From contig CAMSSU010000002.1 in NCBI GenBank assembly GCA_947063485.1, positions 1-64,000 of the forward strand: 64,000 nt of DNA, in the 5' to 3' direction. The notes under the pieces were generated by a model, which saw only the letters and a list, made by a program, of their open reading frames with translations, was not told where the DNA came from and ran no database searches. The DNA is from an uncultured Clostridia bacterium (GTDB lineage: Bacteria; Bacillota; Clostridia; Christensenellales; Christensenellaceae). The position numbers and the translations under genes were made by a program. This document shows, one piece after another, positions 7,941 to 16,092 of this stretch (its first letter is position 1; each line of letters starts with the position of its first letter).

Positions 7941-10301
7941 ATGGATGACAGAGTGCTCAAGATTTTGGGCTACGATAAGATAAAAGAGATGCTGGCGGAC
8001 TGCGCAGTTTCCGAGCGGGGCGCGGCCGCGGCAAGAGCGCTTTTGCCGGCGACGGATCGGCAGGAGGCCGAGCGGCTGATGGCACAGACCAGGGAGGCCG
8101 AGAGCATCAGCATTTCCAATGCCGCCCACCCCATGATGGGATTTGACGATTTGAGCGGGGAGCTGACGCGACTCAAAGCCGGAGCGGGGCTTTCCTGCGC
8201 CGAGCTGCTGCGGGTTTCCCGGCTGATGAAGGCGGCTAAGCGGGCAAAAAAAGGAATTACAAAAGACGAGAACGGCCAGCTTCGGCTTCTGCCCGATCTG
8301 GCGGAGCAGCTGTTTTACGATGATATGCTCATCCGGCGCATTGACGACGCGATTTTGAGCGAGGAGGAGATCGCGGATCAGGCATCTCCGGCTCTGCGGG
8401 ATATTCGGCGCAGGCAGAGAAATGAAAATGCGTTCGTGCGCGAGAAGCTCAACGCGATCATCCGCAGCAAAGAGCACGCGGCGCATTTGCAAGACGCGAT
8501 TATCACCATGCGAAACGGGCGGTATGTTGTGCCCGTCAAGCAGGAATACCGCGGCAATGTCCCGGGGCTGATTCACGGGCAGTCTGCCAGCGGCGCGACG
8601 CTGTTTATCGAACCCATGAGCATTGTGGAGGCGAACAACCGCCTGCGGGTTCTGGAAGAAGAGGAGAGGCAGGAGATCGAGCGGATTTTGCTGGAGCTTT
8701 CTGCTCTGGCCGGAGCCTATACCTATGAGATGCAGGCGGATTTGGATCTTCTGACTTATCTGGATCTGGTTTTCGCCAAGGCGGCGCTGGCCATCCGGAT
8801 GCGGGCCATGCCCGTCGCCTTTAACGGGGATGATACCATCGATATCCGCTCTGGCCGGCACCCGCTGATCGATGCAAAGGAAGTGATTCCGGTTTCTGTT
8901 TCGGTTTCGGATGAGCACAGGACGCTGATCATCACCGGCCCGAATACCGGCGGCAAGACGGTTACGCTCAAGATGGTCGGCCTATTTTCGGCTATGGCGC
9001 AGAGCGGGCTGTTCCTGCCTGCGCTGGAGGGCAGCAGCCTGCCGCTCTTTGAGAAGATTTTTGCAGATATCGGCGATGAACAGAGCATCGAGCAGTCGCT
9101 CTCGACGTTCAGCTCGCACATGCGCAACATCATCTATATTCTGCGCAAGGCCGGGGCGCACTGCCTGGTGCTCATCGACGAGATGGGCGCGGGGACAGAC
9201 CCGGAGGAAGGGACGGCGCTGGCGCTGGCTATTTTGGATGAGCTGAACGGCCGGGGCTGCAAGCTGCTGACGACCACGCATTACAGCGAGATCAAGGCTT
9301 ACGCGATGAACGCAGAGGGCTTTGAAAATGCCAGCATGGAGTTTGACGCGCAGTCTCTGCGGCCGACTTACCGGCTGATCATGGGCGTTGCGGGCTCGAG
9401 CAACGCATTTCTCATTTCCAAGCGGCTGGGGCTCAAGACGCCCATCATCGAGAAGGCAAAGGGTTTTATGCGCCAGGAGCGCCTGGAATTCGACAGCCTC
9501 ATTTTGCAGGCAGAGCGCACGCGGAAGCAGGCGGAGCGGGAGCTGGAGCGGGCCAGGCAGATGCAGGAGCACGCCAAAGAGGTGGACGCCCGGGCCAAGA
9601 AGCTGGAAAAAGAGCTGGCGGATAAGCGCAAGAGCGCCATAGAGCGCGCAAACAAGGATGCGCTGGAGATCGTCAAAAAGGCGCAGGAGGAGACCGAGCA
9701 GCTCATCAAAGAGGCGCGCAAGCTGCGGGGCCAGAGTGAGAGCCAGGCGACCAAAACGACGGAGAAAGTGCGCAGAGAGATCTCTGCAAAAAAAGAGGTG
9801 CTCAAAAAGAAGGCTGAGCCGGGACGCCGCCCGGCTATGCCCGCCAACCCGGCCAAGCTTTCAGTTGGGCAGACCGTGCATATCTACAGCCTGGATGTGG
9901 ATGCGACAGTCTCCAGCCTGCCGGATGCCAAGGGCATGGTGGGCGTGCAGGCGGGGATCATGAGCATGAACGTGCATCTTTCGGATTTGGAGCTGCGCGC
10001 AGAGACGGGCAAGAAAAAAGGGGTGCGCACCAGCCGCGTCTCTTTATCGCATAAGAGCGTTCCGCTCTCCATCAACCTGCATGGGTACACCGTGGAAGAG
10101 GCGATTTTGGAGGTGGACCGCTATCTGGATGATGCGTTCCTGGCCGGGCTCAGCGAGGTTTCCATCATTCACGGCAAGGGAACCGGCGCACTGCGCAGCG
10201 GCGTTCAGAATTTCCTGCGGCGGCACCCGCATGCGGCGGAATTCCGGCTGGGGAAATTTGGCGAAGGAGAAGACGGAGTTACGATTGTTACATTAAAATG
10301 A
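7941..10301 (+). CDS. mutS2: Endonuclease MutS2
   Basis: A 786-residue MutS2. The order is core/clamp domain, MutS-type ABC ATPase with Walker A GPNTGGKT near residue 335 and Walker B LVLIDEMGAGTDP near 410, a long charged coiled coil from about 510 to 620, a KOW-like segment, and a C-terminal Smr nuclease domain from about 710 with INLHGYTVEEA and HGKGTGALR. It lacks the N-terminal mismatch-binding domain of MutS1. MutS2 has been linked to suppression of recombination and to rescue of collided ribosomes. The start codon follows the U32 stop directly, so the two are translationally coupled. Confidence 0.95.
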   Translation: MDDRVLKILGYDKIKEMLADCAVSERGAAAARALLPATDRQEAERLMAQTREAESISISNAAHPMMGFDDLSGELTRLKAGAGLSCAELLRVSRLMKAAKRAKKGITKDENGQLRLLPDLAEQLFYDDMLIRRIDDAILSEEEIADQASPALRDIRRRQRNENAFVREKLNAIIRSKEHAAHLQDAIITMRNGRYVVPVKQEYRGNVPGLIHGQSASGATLFIEPMSIVEANNRLRVLEEEERQEIERILLELSALAGAYTYEMQADLDLLTYLDLVFAKAALAIRMRAMPVAFNGDDTIDIRSGRHPLIDAKEVIPVSVSVSDEHRTLIITGPNTGGKTVTLKMVGLFSAMAQSGLFLPALEGSSLPLFEKIFADIGDEQSIEQSLSTFSSHMRNIIYILRKAGAHCLVLIDEMGAGTDPEEGTALALAILDELNGRGCKLLTTTHYSEIKAYAMNAEGFENASMEFDAQSLRPTYRLIMGVAGSSNAFLISKRLGLKTPIIEKAKGFMRQERLEFDSLILQAERTRKQAERELERARQMQEHAKEVDARAKKLEKELADKRKSAIERANKDALEIVKKAQEETEQLIKEARKLRGQSESQATKTTEKVRREISAKKEVLKKKAEPGRRPAMPANPAKLSVGQTVHIYSLDVDATVSSLPDAKGMVGVQAGIMSMNVHLSDLELRAETGKKKGVRTSRVSLSHKSVPLSINLHGYTVEEAILEVDRYLDDAFLAGLSEVSIIHGKGTGALRSGVQNFLRRHPHAAEFRLGKFGEGEDGVTIVTLK

Positions 10302-10358
10302 CGCAGTTGGAAGTTATTTCAGCTTGACGTTACACTCTGTTCATAAATGGAGGCTATA

Positions 10359-10802
10359 ATGAGGATAGCGGCGAGCGCATGCCTGGCAGGAAAGGCATGC
10401 CGGTATGACGGCAGGGCAAAGCCCAGCGCAGAGATTGCGGGGCGCATGGCAGAGGGCGAGGAGATCTTGCTGATCTGCCCCGAATGCCTGGGCGGGCTGG
10501 CGGTTCCAAGGGAGCCATCTGAGCTGACCGGGACGGGCAAAGCAGTGCTGGAAGGGCAGGCCCGGGCGGTTGGCCGGGACGGTGAAGACCGTACAGCGCA
10601 GTTTCTGGCGGGGGCGCGGGCGGCGCTGGCGCAGCTAAAAGATGCAGGGGTTGAGACAGTCTATCTGAAAAGCAAAAGCCCATCCTGCGGGGTCGGCAGG
10701 ATTTACGACGGCACCTTTACGGGAACGCTTACCGCGGGAAACGGCGTGGCGGCAGAGCTGTTTTTGCAAAACGGGATAGAAGTTATCTGCATAGACGAAT
10801 GA
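10359..10802 (+). CDS. DUF523 family protein
   Basis: A 147-residue DUF523 protein of unknown biochemical function. Conserved cysteine motifs are visible: SACLAGKACRYDG near residues 5-17, LLICPECLGGL near 36-46, and KSKSPSCGVGRIYDG near 108-122, which together could hold a metal or cluster. An upstream ATG at 10347 is rejected because it is itself part of the ribosome site (ATGGAGG) for the ATG at 10359. It sits between mutS2 and a two-component system with only 16 bases to the latter, so it is probably part of the same transcript. Confidence 0.85.
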   Translation: MRIAASACLAGKACRYDGRAKPSAEIAGRMAEGEEILLICPECLGGLAVPREPSELTGTGKAVLEGQARAVGRDGEDRTAQFLAGARAALAQLKDAGVETVYLKSKSPSCGVGRIYDGTFTGTLTAGNGVAAELFLQNGIEVICIDE

Positions 10803-10818
10803 AAAAGGGGAAAAGGAA

Positions 10819-11499
10819 ATGGCCAAGAACAGGATTTTGGTAATCGACGACGACGAAAATATCAGCAAGGTGATCCGTCTCTATCTGGAAAAAGAGGGGA
10901 TGGAGGCGCTGCTGGCATCCAACGGCAAAGCCGGTCTGGAGGTTTTTTCGAGGGAGAGCCCGGATCTGGTGCTGTTAGATATCATGATGCCCGAGATGGA
11001 TGGGATTGAAGTGATCAAAAACATCCGCAAAGAGAGCGCTGTTCCCGTTATCATGCTGACGGCGAAGGGAGATACCTTCGATAAGGTTCTGGCGCTGGAG
11101 CTGGGCGCAGACGATTATATCGTCAAGCCTTTTGAGCCAAAAGAGCTCATCGCCCGCATCAAGGCGGTCATCCGCAGAAGCGAGAATGCGCCCGAGCAGG
11201 AGGACACGATTCGCTACGAGAATATCGAGATCTCTCTCTCCAAATATACCGTAACGTATTGCGGCAAAAAGCTGGAACTGCCGCCCAAAGAGCTGGAACT
11301 GCTCTATTTCCTGGCTTCCCACCCCAACAAGGTTTTTACGCGGGAGCAGCTCCTGCAGAAAGTTTGGGAGTTCGATTTCTACGGGGATTCCAGAACCGTC
11401 GATGTGCACATCAAGCGGCTGCGGGAAAAGCTCGGAGAGCAGCCTTCCTGGCAGATTAAGACGGTTTGGGGCGTTGGATACAAATTCGAGGTGCAGTAA
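10819..11499 (+). CDS. OmpR/PhoB-type response regulator
   Basis: A 226-residue response regulator. The receiver domain has the acidic pocket IDDDEN, phosphoacceptor Asp54 (LVLLDIMMPEMDG), conserved Thr in MLTAKG and Lys in YIVKPF. The C-terminal winged helix from about residue 130 (ELPPKELELLYFLA, FGTR-like VDVHIKRLREKLG, VWGVGYKFE) is an OmpR-type DNA-binding domain. Its stop codon immediately precedes the ATG of the partner kinase. The htrA-like protease downstream suggests an envelope-stress role, which is inference from context. Confidence 0.93.
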   Translation: MAKNRILVIDDDENISKVIRLYLEKEGMEALLASNGKAGLEVFSRESPDLVLLDIMMPEMDGIEVIKNIRKESAVPVIMLTAKGDTFDKVLALELGADDYIVKPFEPKELIARIKAVIRRSENAPEQEDTIRYENIEISLSKYTVTYCGKKLELPPKELELLYFLASHPNKVFTREQLLQKVWEFDFYGDSRTVDVHIKRLREKLGEQPSWQIKTVWGVGYKFEVQ

Positions 11500-12945
11500 A
11501 TGTTCCGCACGCGGACGATTTTTGCCAGAGTGGCCTGGCTATGCACTCTGGTTTCGGCCTTGGGGCTGATACTGGCCAATACGCTGTTTGTCATCCGCAT
11601 GAAGGAGAACGGCATTGAGCAGGCCACCCAGGAGCTGGGCGGATGCGCGGAGAACATCAGCGATGTTTTCCAGGAGAACTATACGGCTGGCGATACAGGC
11701 GAAGCGCTGTTTGGCGAGCTGTATAAAATGGCGGAATATGAGAAATACGTCATCTGGATCGCGGATTCCTATGGCAATATCATTTTCAGGCTGACGGGGG
11801 ATGAGCAATCCGGGGAATATGAGTCGTATTTTGCCAGAGGCATGGCGGTGCTGGCAGACTCGCTTTCCCAGGGGAAGATGAGCTATACCGTGCAGGACGG
11901 GCAGGGGCTTTTTGCCGAGCCGATTGTAACGCTGGGCAGCCCGATTCTCGTCTCGGGGCAGCGGGTTGGGACGGTCTATCTGCATACGCGGCTGGCCGAT
12001 ACCGCCAGTGCCATGCGGATTTTACTCATGCAGACGCTCATTGCCTTTGCAGTTTGCTTTGCCGTGGCGGCGCTGGGCTCCCTGCTCCTTTCAAAACGGG
12101 TGCTGCGGCCGCTCTATGATATCAACCTCGCGGCCAAGGCTCTGGCCAAGGGGGATTTCTCCCAGCGCATTGAGCAGCGGGAAAAAGGGGAGATTGGCCA
12201 GCTGGTCGAGACGTTCAACATGATGTCGGCCGAGCTGGAAAAATATGAGAACACGCGCCAGAGCTTCGTGGCAAACGTCTCCCACGAGCTCAAAAGCCCG
12301 ATGACCTCCATTCAGGGGTTTGTCCAGGGAATGCTGGACGGGACGATCGAGGGGGAGGACCAAAAGCAGTATCTGGAGATCGTATTATCCGAGACCAAAA
12401 GGCTTAATATACTCATAGGCGATCTGCTGGATTTGGCAAAGATCGATTCGGCGCAGTTCCCCATGCATATGACGCGCTGGGATCTCTCGGAAATGCTGCG
12501 CCGCTCGCTCATCCGGTTTATCGGGAAGATTGAGGAGAAGAACCTGGAGCTGGCCGTCAATATTCCGGAAGAGCAGCTGATGGTTTTGGCCGATCAGGAC
12601 CGCATTGCCCAGGTGGTAACCAACCTGCTGGACAATGCTGTGAAATTCTGCGAAATGCACGGGACTTTGAAACTCTGGGTTTACTGCGCAGATGGAAAAG
12701 TGCACGTCAATATTTCCAACACCGGGGAGATCATCCCGGAGCAGGATTTGCCCTTTGTTTTCGATCGGTTCTTCAAAGTGGACAAATCGCACAACAGAAA
12801 ATCGCCGGGGACGGGGCTTGGGCTTTCCATCGTCAAGAAAATTCTGCTCCAGCATGGGCAGGATATTTGGGTCAATTCGAAGCCCGGCATGGGGACGGTT
12901 TTCACCTTTACGCTTGAGCAGGCGGCGGAAGAAAAGAAAGCATAG
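11500..12945 (+). CDS. Sensor histidine kinase (HAMP, HisKA, HATPase)
   Basis: A 481-residue membrane histidine kinase. Transmembrane helices at about 10-33 and 172-197 flank an extracytoplasmic sensor domain of about 135 residues. Then come a HAMP domain (about 198-250), the phosphoacceptor His262 in NVSHELKSPMTS, and the ATPase boxes N (NLLDNAVKF), F (PFVFDRFFKVDKSHN) and G (GTGLGLSI). It is adjacent to the response regulator with no gap, and 40 bases upstream of the HtrA-like protease gene. The signal is unknown. The architecture resembles envelope-stress kinases such as CssS or WalK, but it lacks an evident PAS domain. Confidence 0.92.
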   Translation: MFRTRTIFARVAWLCTLVSALGLILANTLFVIRMKENGIEQATQELGGCAENISDVFQENYTAGDTGEALFGELYKMAEYEKYVIWIADSYGNIIFRLTGDEQSGEYESYFARGMAVLADSLSQGKMSYTVQDGQGLFAEPIVTLGSPILVSGQRVGTVYLHTRLADTASAMRILLMQTLIAFAVCFAVAALGSLLLSKRVLRPLYDINLAAKALAKGDFSQRIEQREKGEIGQLVETFNMMSAELEKYENTRQSFVANVSHELKSPMTSIQGFVQGMLDGTIEGEDQKQYLEIVLSETKRLNILIGDLLDLAKIDSAQFPMHMTRWDLSEMLRRSLIRFIGKIEEKNLELAVNIPEEQLMVLADQDRIAQVVTNLLDNAVKFCEMHGTLKLWVYCADGKVHVNISNTGEIIPEQDLPFVFDRFFKVDKSHNRKSPGTGLGLSIVKKILLQHGQDIWVNSKPGMGTVFTFTLEQAAEEKKA

Positions 12946-12985
12946 TTTTATCAGCAATGATTCATATCAATAGGAGGAACACGAC

Positions 12986-14452
12986 ATGAACGACGAATGG
13001 AACCAGCCTGGCTTTTCCGCATCGGACGAGGAGAAGAAGAGCGAGGCGCCCGAGCGTTTTTCGGGGCAGGAGCAGCCGGAGCGCACAGAGCAGGAGCAGG
13101 CGCCCAGCTGGGGCAAGCCCAGCGAGCCGCAGCCTTGGCAAAATGCGCAGAGCGAGCAGAGCCAGCCGTTTGTGCCCCAGCCGCCGCGCAGAGCTTACGA
13201 CAGCGGGCCGCGGTATGGCGGGGGATACCAGAACTATAATGCGCCCAGAGCCGGGCAGCCCAACCACGCGAGAAAAAAGAAGAGCAAGGCCGGGCTGATT
13301 ATCGGGATTACCGCGGGGGCCATCTGCGCCATCCTGGTTGGGGCGGTGATTATGGGAGCGTTCCTCTATCCTATTTTTAGAGACTATCAGCAAACGCCTG
13401 GGCCCAGCGTCGGCATCACGCCGACGCCTTCCGCTTCCCAGGGCAGCGGCCCGGTTGGCGGCGGCGATACGGATGCCAGCATTGGCGGAACGGCGCCTAC
13501 GATAACAGACCAGATCAACCCGATTCCGGAAATTGCGGAAACTGCGCTTAAGAGCGTCGTGGGAGTAACGACCATGCAAAGCCAGGGCGGGCAGCTTCAG
13601 CCCTCTGCCCGGGGCACGGGATTCGTCATCTCCTCCTCGGGATATATCGTAACCAACTATCATGTCATCAAAGACGGCGAGCAGTTTGTGGTTACGGATC
13701 ACGACGGCAATGAATATGCCGGGACGCTGATCGGCGGGGACAAGAACCTGGATATTGCCGTGCTCAAAATCGATGCGGAGCTGCCGGCGGTTGCCATTGG
13801 CGATTCGGACGCTACCCGCGTGGGCGAGCAGGTGATCGCCATCGGGGATCCTTCGGGCGCCGGGCAGAACCTGACAGGCACGGTTACGGTGGGGTATGTC
13901 AGCGCGGTCAACCGCGAGCTGATGTTTAACAACATCCGCCAGAAATTCATTCAGACGGATGCGGCGGTCAACCCGGGCAACAGCGGCGGCCCGCTCTTTA
14001 ACACCAAAGGAGAGGTGATTGGCGTTGTAACGCTCAAGAGCCTGGTCTCTTCGGCCAATTCCGGCGTCAGCACGGAGGGCATCGGCTTCGCGATTCCCAT
14101 CAACAATGCCATCGACGCGGCGCAGCAGATCATCTCTTCGGGCAGCGTACAGCGCCCGGGCATCGGGATTCGGTACAGCGAAGTTACCCAGGCCACAGCA
14201 GAGGCGAACAACCTCGTGCCCGGCAACATGATCGCGACGTTTATGAACGGCAGCACGGCCCAGCAGGCCGGCCTTCAGGTGGGCGATATCATCATCCGCT
14301 GCGAGGGACAGGATGTGACCAAAGTGAATATGTCGGATTTGGTGAACGCCAAGAAGGTGGGAGAGAGCATTGAGGTTACCGTCTGGAGAGACGGGCAGGA
14401 GATGGATTTTACAATTCCCATCGGAGACGTCAACCAGATGACGGAAGAATAG
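12986..14452 (+). CDS. HtrA/DegP-type membrane-anchored serine protease with PDZ
   Basis: A 488-residue trypsin-like protease. A polar, Gln/Pro-rich cytoplasmic tail (1-100) is followed by one transmembrane helix (about 102-128), a Thr/Pro/Ser linker and the protease domain. The catalytic triad is visible as His226 (TNYHVI), Asp256 (LDIAVL) and Ser333 (GNSGGP). One PDZ domain occupies about 385-475. This is the HtrA/YkdA arrangement that degrades misfolded secreted proteins at the outer face of the membrane. AGGAGGAA lies 8 bases before the ATG. Lying after a two-component pair, it is plausibly part of that system's regulon or operon. Confidence 0.93.
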   Translation: MNDEWNQPGFSASDEEKKSEAPERFSGQEQPERTEQEQAPSWGKPSEPQPWQNAQSEQSQPFVPQPPRRAYDSGPRYGGGYQNYNAPRAGQPNHARKKKSKAGLIIGITAGAICAILVGAVIMGAFLYPIFRDYQQTPGPSVGITPTPSASQGSGPVGGGDTDASIGGTAPTITDQINPIPEIAETALKSVVGVTTMQSQGGQLQPSARGTGFVISSSGYIVTNYHVIKDGEQFVVTDHDGNEYAGTLIGGDKNLDIAVLKIDAELPAVAIGDSDATRVGEQVIAIGDPSGAGQNLTGTVTVGYVSAVNRELMFNNIRQKFIQTDAAVNPGNSGGPLFNTKGEVIGVVTLKSLVSSANSGVSTEGIGFAIPINNAIDAAQQIISSGSVQRPGIGIRYSEVTQATAEANNLVPGNMIATFMNGSTAQQAGLQVGDIIIRCEGQDVTKVNMSDLVNAKKVGESIEVTVWRDGQEMDFTIPIGDVNQMTEE

Positions 14453-14453
14453 C

Positions 14454-14486
14454 AAAAAAGCAGCGGAATATCCGCTGCTTTTTTTT
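14454..14486. terminator. Bidirectional terminator between the htrA-like gene and sigF
   Basis: AAAAAAGCAGCGG/CCGCTGCTTTTTTTT with a short AATAT loop. A-rich and T-rich flanks serve both convergent genes. Confidence 0.9.
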
Positions 14487-14497
14487 ATGGAGCTAAG

Positions 14498-15217
14498 CTA
14501 TATTGCATCCCGCATCTTTTGCAGGCTGGATTTTAAGATGCGGGAAACCTGCACCTGGGAGACACCGATGAGCGCGGCGATTTGGCTTTGGGTTTTATCC
14601 CCGAAATAGCGCAGCATGATGACTTGGCGCTCCCTGGGAGAAAACTGCGCGAGCAGCTGGCGGATCAGAAGGCGGTTGATGGTATGCTCGTCTTCCGAGA
14701 CGCTGAGCGTATCCAGCAGTGTGGCATCTGAATCCTGGCAGAGGGGTTCATCGATGGAAAGGGGAGCGCGGGAGGCATCCGTGCACTCGATGAGATCTTC
14801 TTCCGTCATGCCGGCGGCTTTGGCCAGCTCGGCAGTGGTGGGCTCCCGGCCAAGCTCTTTTTTGAGCTGCTCGGCCGCGCGGTAGGCCTTGGCGGCATTC
14901 TCGCGCAAAACCCGGCTGACCTTAACCGGGCCGTCGTCCCGCAGAAAGCGCTTGATCTCGCCCGAGATGAGCGGCACGGCGTAAGTCGAAAAGCGCACCT
15001 CAAAAGAGGCGTCGTAATGCAAAATTGCCTTTAAAAGCCCGAGGCTTCCAAGCTGAAAGAGATCTTCATATTCCGTCCCACGGCCAAGATAGCCCTTGAC
15101 GATGCTTTTGACCAGCGGGATATTTTTCTCGATCAGCTCTTCCTTGGCCTGCTCATCGCCGTTTTGCGCGGCAGAAATGAGCTGCAGTGTTTGTTCGTGG
15201 GAGAGAAGCGCGCTCAT
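14498..15217 (-). CDS. sigF: RNA polymerase sigma-F factor
   Basis: A 239-residue sporulation sigma factor of the SigF/SigG/SigB group. Region 2 includes LVKSIVKGYLGRGTEYEDLFQLG and FSTYAVPLISGEIKRFLRD. Region 3 and region 4 follow, the latter ending with the helix-turn-helix SQIAALIGVSQVQVSRI. It lacks region 1, as expected. Being the last gene after spoIIAA and spoIIAB, it is the forespore-specific sigma-F rather than sigma-G. Its ATG overlaps the spoIIAB stop codon by four bases (ATGA). Its product is held inactive by SpoIIAB until the SpoIIE phosphatase (gene at 25612) acts on SpoIIAA. Confidence 0.95.
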   Translation of the reverse strand: MSALLSHEQTLQLISAAQNGDEQAKEELIEKNIPLVKSIVKGYLGRGTEYEDLFQLGSLGLLKAILHYDASFEVRFSTYAVPLISGEIKRFLRDDGPVKVSRVLRENAAKAYRAAEQLKKELGREPTTAELAKAAGMTEEDLIECTDASRAPLSIDEPLCQDSDATLLDTLSVSEDEHTINRLLIRQLLAQFSPRERQVIMLRYFGDKTQSQIAALIGVSQVQVSRILKSSLQKMRDAI

Positions 15218-15633
15218 TTTCCGATTTTCTTAAAAAGCGTCACTTTTGTCCCCTGGCCGGGCTGGGAAGCGACCTGCATCTCATCCATAAAAGTCTGCAT
15301 GACGGTGAAGCCCATGCCGCTGCGCTCCTCGCCCTGGCAAGTGGTATAGAAGGGCTGAAGCGCCTCCTCCAGGTTTTCGATGCCTTTGCCGCTATCCTCG
15401 ATTTCAAAGCGCACGAAGCGCTCGCCCAGCTCGCCGCGCAGGACGACCTCCCCGCCTTTTTCCTGATAGGCATGGACGATGGCGTTGGTAACAGCTTCCG
15501 AGATTGCGGTTTTGATATCTGCGATTTCTTCCAGCGTGGGATCCAGCTGAGAGGCGAAAGCGGCTGCGCAGATGCGCGCGAAGCCCTCGTTTGCAGAGAT
15601 TCCAGGAAACCGCAGTTCCATCTTATTGTTCAC
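15214..15633 (-). CDS. spoIIAB: Anti-sigma-F factor and kinase SpoIIAB
   Basis: A 139-residue GHKL-fold protein. The N box is AVTNAIVHAY near residues 47-56, the G1 box is EDSGKGI near 78-84, and the late box is RSGMGFTVMQTFMD near 108-121. SpoIIAB binds sigma-F and phosphorylates SpoIIAA on serine. The start is a GTG with a GGGGGAAAG ribosome site. It lies 14 bases after spoIIAA and overlaps sigF, giving the classical operon order and coupled, near-stoichiometric synthesis. Confidence 0.95.
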   Translation of the reverse strand: MNNKMELRFPGISANEGFARICAAAFASQLDPTLEEIADIKTAISEAVTNAIVHAYQEKGGEVVLRGELGERFVRFEIEDSGKGIENLEEALQPFYTTCQGEERSGMGFTVMQTFMDEMQVASQPGQGTKVTLFKKIGK

Positions 15634-15647
15634 GTTTCTTTCCCCCG

Positions 15648-15932
15648 TTAAATTTTTTTGATAATGCGATACAGCCCAGAAAGGCGAAAAACCTTGTCGA
15701 TTTGCTGATTTAGCCCCTGCACGGCCAGCTCGCCGCCGCTGTTTTTGAGCAGCTTATAGCGCCCGATGATCAGCCCGATTCCAGAGCTATCCATCAAAGT
15801 AACATCCCGAAAATCCAGAACGAGCCGCAGGCCTTTGCCGCCGGATTTGATGAGCGTATCCAGCTTTTCCTTCAGGGGAGCGGCGCTATGATGATCGAGC
15901 TCTCCCGAAAGGCGCACAATTTTTTGCGTCAT
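15648..15932 (-). CDS. spoIIAA: Anti-anti-sigma-F factor SpoIIAA
   Basis: A 94-residue STAS-domain protein. The phosphorylated serine is in the conserved segment FRDVTLMDSSGIGLIIGRYK, about residues 50-69. Dephosphorylated SpoIIAA captures SpoIIAB and frees sigma-F. The open frame runs much further upstream, but ATG at 15932-15930 has AGGAGG 7 bases ahead and gives the normal family length, so I place the start there. It is the first gene of the minus-strand spoIIA operon, divergent from the penicillin-binding protein gene. Confidence 0.95.
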   Translation of the reverse strand: MTQKIVRLSGELDHHSAAPLKEKLDTLIKSGGKGLRLVLDFRDVTLMDSSGIGLIIGRYKLLKNSGGELAVQGLNQQIDKVFRLSGLYRIIKKI

Positions 15933-15962
15933 AAAAATTCCTCCTAAGCATCCTAACCAAAA

Positions 15963-15990
15963 TAATTCTCTTTTTGGGCAAATAACCCTT
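15963..15990 (-). promoter_or_regulatory. Possible sigma-H promoter of the spoIIA operon
   Basis: On the minus strand, AGAGAATTA (15971-15963) fits the sigma-H -10 pattern RnnGAATww. An AAGGGTTAT (15990-15982) lies at roughly the right distance for the -35, but deviates from AGGAwWW. Sigma-H control of spoIIA is known in Bacillus, and its use here is inference. Confidence 0.35.
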
Positions 15991-16092
15991 GGAAGAAAAA
16001 ACACTGCTTTTGGCGAAAAATGAAATTGCGATTTCCATAAAAAACCGCTGGTAAATTTTCGCTTTATGGGGATGATAACACGGGAGGTGCGT

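Noticed and set aside
10324..10360. TTGACG and TATAAT just before the DUF523 gene as a promoter
   Set aside because: The two boxes are 25 bases apart and the TATAAT overlaps the start codon, so they cannot work together.
12962..14455. Long minus-strand frame opposite the htrA-like gene
   Set aside because: The plus-strand gene has a complete catalytic triad and PDZ domain. The antisense translation is Arg/Leu/Ala-rich without motifs, a normal by-product of high G+C coding sequence.
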